From positions 7,667-49,241 of the forward strand of contig LSSN01000030.1 in NCBI GenBank assembly GCA_001970855.1: a DNA stretch of 41,575 nt, in the 5' to 3' direction. Below the pieces are notes generated by a model, which was not told where the DNA came from, did not search any database, and worked only from the letters and a program-made list of their open reading frames with translations. This document shows, piece by piece, positions 35,070 through 41,575 of the stretch. This stretch comes from Smittium culicis (lineage: Eukaryota > Kickxellomycota > Harpellomycetes > Harpellales > Legeriomycetaceae). Positions within the stretch are counted from its first letter, which is position 1. Each line of letters begins with the position of its first letter. The position numbers and the translations under genes are program-made.

Positions 35070-36737
35070 ACCCACTTTATTATATTTTAATTTGCTTTAA
35101 ATAATAATTATACAACAAAAACATATTGTTGATGTGACTTTTTTCTTCGTTGCTTAATTTCATTATATAATGCTGGTGAAACAGACAATTCTTATTGAAA
35201 TCAAATAATAACTTGCATTATTCATACTGTGATAAAATTTTTATCCCTGATACATAATTCATATTTATATATGAAAGGTTACACTGTTGTTGAATCCCGA
35301 ATGTAAATTTTTTACAGATATTCAATAATTAGTAATAATAAATATTTTTAGATTTTTCATATTTATTATCGTTTTAATACTTCTAATACCTTTTCGTATT
35401 TCTTTAATATATTATAACTATTCATTATTTTAAAATATAAAATGATATATGAGCATTTAAAAAAAATTTTTTTTATTACCAAATTTCTACGTGTCGTCAA
35501 AGATATCATTCTATAAGCTTAAGAGCCATTAAAATCGTTATATTTATACTCTAATGATAGTTTTAATCAACTTTACTACACCTCCAATTCAATGAATTGG
35601 CGATTTTTTGTTAATTGTTATACTCTCCTTCAATATTATGCCATTTTAAAATATAAAAGTCGTACTATAAATGCGTTCAATATTGATTCGCTTATTCAGG
35701 AAAAAATAAATTTATACATTTTTTATGTTCTGAATTTAAATAAATTGGTTTTAATATGTATCAATGGAAAACAAGTGCCATAAATAATTTTAAAAAATGT
35801 TAATTTTGGCGGATATAGAGTTTACTAATAATAAAACGTTTATTTTTAAGCTTTATAAATCATATTTCTTAAAGGCTATTTTTTATTCTCTGTCGATAAT
35901 TCTTGTCTTTTTATAATTATTCTTTTCTCTGGTGTATTGATTTTATTTTTTCTTTCATTCCCTCGCTTTTCATTTAAGATTAAAATATAATACAATATGT
36001 ACACATTATCATTATCATATTATTATTTTCATAAAGGAAATTAAAAATATATCATAATTTTTCTTATCTATTATCTTTTATTACAATTTCCAACATTTTA
36101 AAAGTATTAGTAATTTAAAACTATATATAATTGTCAGATTTTACTTAATTCGATGTGGAATATATTATATCGCAGCAATATTAATATCTATTTCTAAGGT
36201 GAAATCATTTAATTATCAAAGAAAAAAATCTTTAAATATGAACGATATGTTGTATTATATTTCCTTGATAATCTACCTTTATCTAAGTTCGATATTGAAT
36301 CTGTTTATTAAAAACAATAAAGTATATTCTTCACTTGTATTGCAAATCGATGTAAAAAATCTACAAAGATTTCTTATCTATCCAATTGAGATATAATTGA
36401 TTAATTTATAAATAATATACCATTTTTATCTGAAATCCCCTCCCCGAGACTAAAACGACAAGCATATATGTTTAAAAAAAACATTAGCTCCAAGCTTATT
36501 TATATATTAATTATAGCTATAAAAACTGTAAATAATCAAACTGGTAAAAATTACATTATAAGTCCTTGATATAGTAAACATCAAATTTGTTGTTTGTTTT
36601 AAAAAAGTATAAGTGAATTATATTAAAATGTAATGGAATATACATTATTTTTTTTGTATAGATTTTTTTGTAAAAAAAAAAAAAAGCGTCAATATAAAAT
36701 TAAAGTAATATTAATAAAAAAGTAATTTATGACTGAT
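35070..36737. other. Convergent intergenic region between BCP1 and NOP56
   Basis: AT-rich, 1.7 kb. Two small open frames (35592-35783 and 36199-36396) show no recognisable domain or splice context and look like chance. A short C-rich word (AAATCCCCTCCCCGAGAC, about 36,435) stands out but matches nothing I know. Confidence 0.55.
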
Positions 36738-38472
36738 TTAATCAGATTTAGATTTTTTTGATTTTTTTTCCTTTTTGGCTGACTTTGATTCCTCGGGTGT
36801 GGCATCTCCTTTACTTTTTTTTGATTTCTTGCTGCTTTTTGGCGTTTCTTCAGTGTCAGTCTTTGACTTTTTGCTGCTTTTTGGCGTTTCTTCAGTATCA
36901 GTCTTTGACTTTTTGCTTTTCTTAGGGGTTTCTTCGGTGTCAGTTTTTTGTTTCTTACTCTTCTTTGGAGTTTCAGCTTCAACTGAATCATTAGTAGGAG
37001 CTGATTTTTTCTTAGATTTTTTATCAGATGATGAATCTTCCAAAATTATTTCCTCTTTAGCTGCTTCAATTATAGCTTGTGCCATAACGTCGGCATTTCT
37101 GGTAGGTGCAGCGCCGTTTTCGTAAAAGCTTAGTCTGTCTTCAACCTGTTGATGCAAAGCTTGACCAAATTTGTTTGATGGTGCGTCAGAGTAGCAATCA
37201 ATTCTAGATGCTATTGAAGCCTTGTTGGCTAAGAATCTAGATATTCTACCTTTGTTTTTAATACCTGCGCGTCCAATGAAGCTAGAGTGGTAAATCAAAC
37301 CATATTTAGGAGTGTTTCCTTTAGTTTTCAAAGCTCTAAAAAGAGCTTTTTCGGCTCCTAAAATTTGAACAGTGGATGCTGGGTATTTTGACAGGTTGGT
37401 GAGCGAGCCTGCATGTGCAATGAGTCTAGCACCGACCATGTCACCAATGAGAGCAGCTAAGTTTGGAGCCACGATGTTCATTTTGCTTACCAAGTAGTCA
37501 TAAAGCTCCTTTCTGTAATTGGCCAAAGAAACAACTCTGGAAGCGAAGCTTTCAATGTTGATTAAATCAACATCAGAGATGTCAGTTCCCATTGAAGACT
37601 TAGCAGCTTCGATGATATTCTTAGATACAGCATCATCTTCGGTAACTTCGGTCAATGAATCGAGCATACTATCAGTTAAGGCGCCTTTATTTCTGATGAC
37701 AGAGCAAAGCTTGGCAAATTGGACGTTATCGCTAACAATCTTGGATAGTTCAGGAAAGTGCCATGAGTACCATTCGCGGGTTCTCATAGCAAAGGTGTTA
37801 ATATCCTTATCCAATTGATCCAAAAGAGCGATAGCTTGGATAATCATGTTATCAGATCTGTTTACGTTGAACTTAACCTTGGCTCTTGAATAGGCGTGTC
37901 CTAGACCGAGTTGAGCTTTTTCTAAATCGCCTTGGCTCAATCCTTTCATAATTTTATTTTCGTGGAATCTAATACCACGGATGAGCTCATTTGATAGATC
38001 GGTGTTTACACAAGCTATACCAGTTTCAGATTTAATTGAACCTGCTAAAGCACGATCGCCTACGCCTAAAGTGTTATTATCGTTTTCTGTTGGAGAGAGA
38101 TTAACTTCGATAAAAGCTTTTAAGCTTTCGTTACAAATGCCTTCAGAGACATCGTTGATGTTTTCAAGAGCATCAGCGGCATTTTTGAAAGGAACAAAAC
38201 TTTTCAATTTGATGTATTTTCCGAATTTAGCCAAATCAGTTATAGTTTTTTGAACCTCAGCCAATTTGCTTCCGATTTCTTCTGCTTGGAGTACTTCGAA
38301 TAAACCGTAGCCTGAGGCGGTTTCGAAAAGTATGTGAGTAACGCTCTAAATTTTTGTAAATTACATAAAAGGAATAGACATAAATTATATAAAAATATAT
38401 TCACACAGAATAAATTAAAAATACTATAATTTTAAAATAAACTTTATACTCAAAGTAAATTATTCTTACCAT
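36738..38472 (-). CDS. NOP56: Nucleolar protein NOP56 (box C/D snoRNP core)
   Basis: Two minus-strand exons join to 536 aa: 38472-38470, which is the ATG alone, and 38345-36738. The intron (38469-38346, 124 bp) starts GTAAGA immediately after the start codon and ends TTTAG. NOP56 pairs with NOP58, fibrillarin and SNU13 to guide rRNA 2'-O-methylation. The N-terminus SVTHILFETASGYGLFEVL and AKFGKYIKLKSFVPFKNAADA is NOP56-like, not NOP58-like. The central coiled coil has REWYSWHFPELSKIVSDN, and the Nop domain GARLIAHAGSLTNLSKYPAS (about residue 300), binding snoRNA and SNU13. The tail is a lysine-rich series of imperfect 14-residue repeats (TEETPKKSKKSK). Without the mini-exon the protein would have no ATG at its conserved start. 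Confidence 0.95.
36835..36975 (-). repeat. 42-bp minisatellite encoding the NOP56 lysine-rich tail
   Basis: About three to four imperfect copies of a 42-bp unit encode T-D-T-E-E-T-P-K-x-S-K-K-x-K. The unit is a multiple of three, so copy-number change keeps the frame. KKx tails of this kind are usual in NOP56/NOP58 and aid nucleolar retention or RNA contact. Confidence 0.8.
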
Positions 38473-39019
38473 AGCTAAAGATATATTATGTCTCTGGGTT
38501 TAACCTTGCTGCTGATTCTGGGATTTATTTTAATAAAAGAAGGCAGTAAATTCGTAGTATTATCTCTAAAAATTGGATATAAAAGAGAAAAAATTGTTGA
38601 GTAATTAAAATTGATGTAAATGGCTAAGATGAAATTATACAGAAGTTTAGTGGTATAAATTTAAAACATACTGTATCTGAACGTTAAAAGTTTTTGTATA
38701 CTAAAAACAGTTACAACAACCGTCTAAAAATTTTATATTTAGCTTTATCGATCCTGTAGCTGAAAAGTTTTTACTGCTTTCAGTGAAATCAATTTTTTTT
38801 TTTATTAAACCATTATATTGAAAATTTTGCTGAAAAAAATTTTTTTTCCTCGTCTGGCCTGAAACTATTGGATAATCAATATATAAAAAATTAATCGATC
38901 CATTAATCAGCTCTGTTAATAATCCTCCAATAGTATATTGTAGGTATTTCTCTAATTTAATTCTGAGATAACCCGCAAATCAAATGTGTCAAAAAAGTTA
39001 CTAGTAATAACATTTTGAG
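38473..39019. other. NOP56 upstream region
   Basis: AT-rich DNA that should include the NOP56 promoter and 5' leader. No diagnostic motif was recognised. Confidence 0.55.
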
Positions 39020-39213
39020 TTAACCCTTTCCCGTCCAACGCTTGTTAAAAAAGCGTTTTTTTTTATTCGTTTTGATTAACACCTACGATTACTATTTGCT
39101 GATTTAATTAAAGATACCAATAATTATTAAGGCCTCGGAATTATGCTATAATATTTGAAGGCAATTGGCTATTCAGTAGACCAAAAGCAGTCTACCGCCC
39201 ATGAAAGGGTTAA
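39020..39213 (+). mobile_element. piggyBac-type MITE, copy 5
   Basis: TTAA at 39020-39023, then CCCTTTCCCGTCCAACGC. The far end is AGTCTACCGCCCATGAAAGGG before TTAA at 39210-39213. It shares CCTCGGAATTA and TGAAGGCAATTG-like internal words with copy 1 and has the same orientation. Confidence 0.85.
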
Positions 39214-39277
39214 TTTTAATTAAGTCTCTACACTCTCCATTGATCAGCTTTATTTAAACCATTTTACAAATCATTCT

Positions 39278-39473
39278 TTATCCCTTTCTCGCCTAACTCT
39301 GATTTAGTAATTGAATTTATTGATTCGTTTATGGTTTATAAGCAAATATATTATTTGCAGCCATACAAAAATAAGCCATTAATCAATTGATCCTAGGTAT
39401 TAATTATTTTTATTGAATATAGTTTGCTAGTTTTTGTAGATCAAAAACAGTTTACCGTCCGTGAAAGGGTTAA
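39278..39473 (+). mobile_element. piggyBac-type MITE, copy 6
   Basis: The left target is mutated (TTAT) and followed by CCCTTTCTCGCC. The right end AGTTTACCGTCCGTGAAAGGG meets TTAA at 39470-39473. Same orientation as copy 5, 64 bp away. Confidence 0.8.
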
Positions 39474-40284
39474 TCATACAAATTGCACTGAATAGTTCAT
39501 TTTACTTGAATACTAAAAAAAAATCTAGCTCAAATTCAACAAAGCTAAATAGTCTATCTTTCAATAGTGAACTTTTTGGTGACCCACTATAATCATATTT
39601 CAGTGAGTGAAATTTATCTATCTTTACTAAGCCAATTCAAATATTAATATCCCAAATTTTATTTGGCTTTATAATTAATAGCCATTTCAAAAGCATTTGA
39701 GAGATTCTGAAAAAGCGAAGAATTTACAGGTCTATCGCATTGGATCGTACAATTTGGAAAATAAACAAAATCCAACAGCTTAATTGCATAAAAAATTCTA
39801 GGCGAATATAATTAAAGTTGATATATTCCATGCCTACTCTGCCAATAATGATGTCAATTAATATTTTTCAGAATAATAGTCTTTGACTGAAACAGTGTGC
39901 TTGTTTTTATCTGAATAATATATTTGGCTTATTTTTTTTTTTGATAGCTAACCATCAAGCTGTATAGCTAATTTTTTCATAAATAATTATTGTGATGGTA
40001 TGGATTTTTATTATCACTAATGAAATAAATTTTTGCCTTGGAAAAAAATTGTAAATTATGTTTTTTTTTGATATTTTAGATCTTTAGGGGAGATTTGCTT
40101 TATTAAAACTTTCAAAATTATCGAATAATAATACAATCTGATAAATTAGTCTAGTATGTTAATAATTTATTGGCTAAAAACTTTAATATATCCAATAGCT
40201 AGTAGCTTTTATTTGGCTTATCCAATTATTATTTTTATTTAAGTTGTTGATTTTTGACGCCGGAAAGGGCTGAGAAACATTCCT
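39474..40284. other. AT-rich spacer with a possible MITE end
   Basis: No gene. A word GACGCCGGAAAGGGC near 40,256-40,270 looks like the right end of another degraded MITE, but its left end could not be found. Confidence 0.45.
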
Positions 40285-40468
40285 TTAGTCCTTTCCTGGT
40301 CAATGCTATTAAAACTATTAAATCATTGATTCGCTAGTAGTTATTAATTAGTTTATTTAATTGCTACTACTCTACAACAAACCAAGATTTTAATGATTCT
40401 CGGAAATATATTATTTTTATTGAATGCAGTTGACTTTATTATGTAGACCAAAAAACAGTCTAAAGTAC
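40285..40468 (+). mobile_element. piggyBac-type MITE, copy 7 (right end lost)
   Basis: It starts TTAG then TCCTTTCCTGGTCAATGC. Internal words TTCTCGGAAATA, TTTATTGAATGCAGTTGAC and GTAGACCAAAAAACAGTCTA match copies 1, 5 and 6. The right terminal GAAAGGG-TTAA is not recognisable, so it is eroded there. Confidence 0.7.
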
Positions 40469-40960
40469 TAAATTCGCAGATCTAATAATATGACACTACA
40501 TAATAAGTGAAAAAATTAAGAATTTAAATTACCTCTAGATTCTAATAGATTTTATTATCCAAAAATCATCTATATCAATTTTCGTTGCCTAGCAAGTATT
40601 ATTATATTGTATTATTATTAATTCTTATATGTAATAGAATTATTTCCTAGAAATTAAACCCATATTGTGAATTAGAACGAAACTACAGAATTACTATTTA
40701 ATAATATATTTGAATGTAATAATATTTTATAGCATTAGTGAGAATACAATCATAAATAATTGATAATATATAAACAAACTATACATAAAACCTAATGATT
40801 TAAGTTCTGAAATAAAAATATTTATGGAATGGTCTAAAAGAAAATGAAAAAATATCTATGTAAAATCTACTCTTTTTTTTTGAGATAAAAACCATAATTT
40901 TAATCACAAAAGATTGTTTAAATCTTTTGATAACGGATATAACGACGATTTTTTTAATCA

Positions 40961-41040
40961 CTAGCCCTTTACCGGGCGGCAGACCAAAAATGTGGGTTCC
41001 TGTTCAGAAGGCCAAAAATAGTCTACCAAAATTAATTCAT
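40961..41040 (-). mobile_element. Probable piggyBac-type MITE fragment
   Basis: CTAGCCCTTTACCGGGCGGCAGACC resembles the left ends of copies 2-4. AAAAATAGTCTACC follows 70 bp later. Only this part is recognisable; the rest has diverged or is absent. Confidence 0.4.
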
Positions 41041-41575
41041 TTTTTTGCTTCATCTATTTTATTCGCCAGATATTTTTGTTTTTTTTTTTTACCATTACAA
41101 ACTGTTTCAAAAAGCAACATAAACCGCTCAATTAAAATGACTAAATTAAAGCAAAAAAAGTATACTGTAAGGTGTTTGGGCTTTGAATTTCAAAACTCCA
41201 CAAATTGTTGTCAAAAAACGATTTCTTACTAGAAATTGTTCTGCGAAAAACTGGCAATAAAGAAACAAGATATAATTTGTTTATTCAAAAAAGTAAATAA
41301 GAGCTTTTTACTGTGAGTCTAATTTGATTGAGCTTAAAACTAAAAAAATTAATTATTACCATACAATTTACTATAACATAATTTTAATTTATATATTTTA
41401 TTATCCAGATAAATCAAATATTTATAATTTAATTAGCTGAACCTTTTAATTATTACGCTTGGCTAGTTAATATTTATTGAGTTTAGAATGTTTTTAATTA
41501 GTGTAAGGAGAAAAAGCGAAATTCTTTTTGAAGAGGCTAACATTACTTTGGAATTATAAACAGTTACGATAATAC
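41041..41575. other. AT-rich DNA at the window end
   Basis: No gene or repeat recognised. The open frame overlapping 40927-41232 runs over the MITE fragment and has no domain. Confidence 0.5.

Noticed and set aside
35592..36396. Small open frames at 35592-35783 and 36199-36396 as exons of an extra gene
   Set aside because: They show no recognisable domain and I could not link them by splice sites in phase.
1..41575. Dictyostelid origin, suggested by AT-richness plus a DIRS-like element
   Set aside because: The proteins lack the long Asn/Gln runs typical there, and the terminal repeat differs from the AG-rich telomeres known in that group. Lineage is left open, with a fungus preferred only weakly.

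Overview
This is a window of very AT-rich nuclear DNA from a eukaryote with spliceosomal introns. Every confident gene except APRT is interrupted by GT..AG introns of about 58-320 bp, and their phases fit together exactly. The gene set is eukaryotic housekeeping: aminoacylase-1, a MutL-family mismatch-repair protein, adenine phosphoribosyltransferase, the RNA polymerase III factor BRF1, an ESCRT-III CHMP7 homologue, the R-SNARE YKT6, the nuclear chaperone BCP1/BCCIP and the box C/D snoRNP protein NOP56. Protein similarity from memory fits a fungus, perhaps an early-diverging one, but that is inference and no marker here settles it.

Layout. Positions 1-156 are 26 perfect copies of the hexamer CATAGT, at the extreme end of the window. 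Next comes a stretch (about 180-2850) that looks clearly less AT-rich than the rest. On the minus strand it carries a badly decayed DIRS-like (tyrosine-recombinase type) retrotransposon, with recognisable gag-like, reverse transcriptase and RNase H/downstream pol pieces full of stops and frameshifts. From 2850 to 9294 there is no gene. The terminal hexamer array, the retroelement relic and the 9.3 kb gene-free zone together suggest a chromosome end or subtelomere, which is not proven.

Genes then follow: ACY1-like (+, 9295-10622); a 1,206-aa PMS1/MLH2-like MutL homologue (+, 11569-15819); a convergent, unidentified eight-exon gene (-, 15937-18023); APRT (-, 20391-20960); a gene-free gap of about 5 kb; BRF1 (+, 25915-28464); CHMP7-like (+, 28883-30836); YKT6 (-, 31157-32037); BCP1 (+, 33833-35069); NOP56 (-, 36738-38472, whose first exon is only the ATG).

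Scattered through the intergenic DNA is a family of about 190-200 bp miniature elements. They are bounded by TTAA and by ends reading CCCTTTCCCG / CGGGAAAGGG. This is the signature of non-autonomous piggyBac-like transposons. At least seven copies lie at 4.7, 6.2, 33.1, 33.3, 39.0, 39.3 and 40.3 kb, plus fragments. A second, GC-richer repeat motif occurs at about 6.73 and 32.60 kb. A possible RNA polymerase III transcript ends near 19.04 kb: a hairpin whose six-base loop is CATAGT is followed by 17 T. No CRISPR array, rRNA, convincing tRNA or bacterial-type operon is present.
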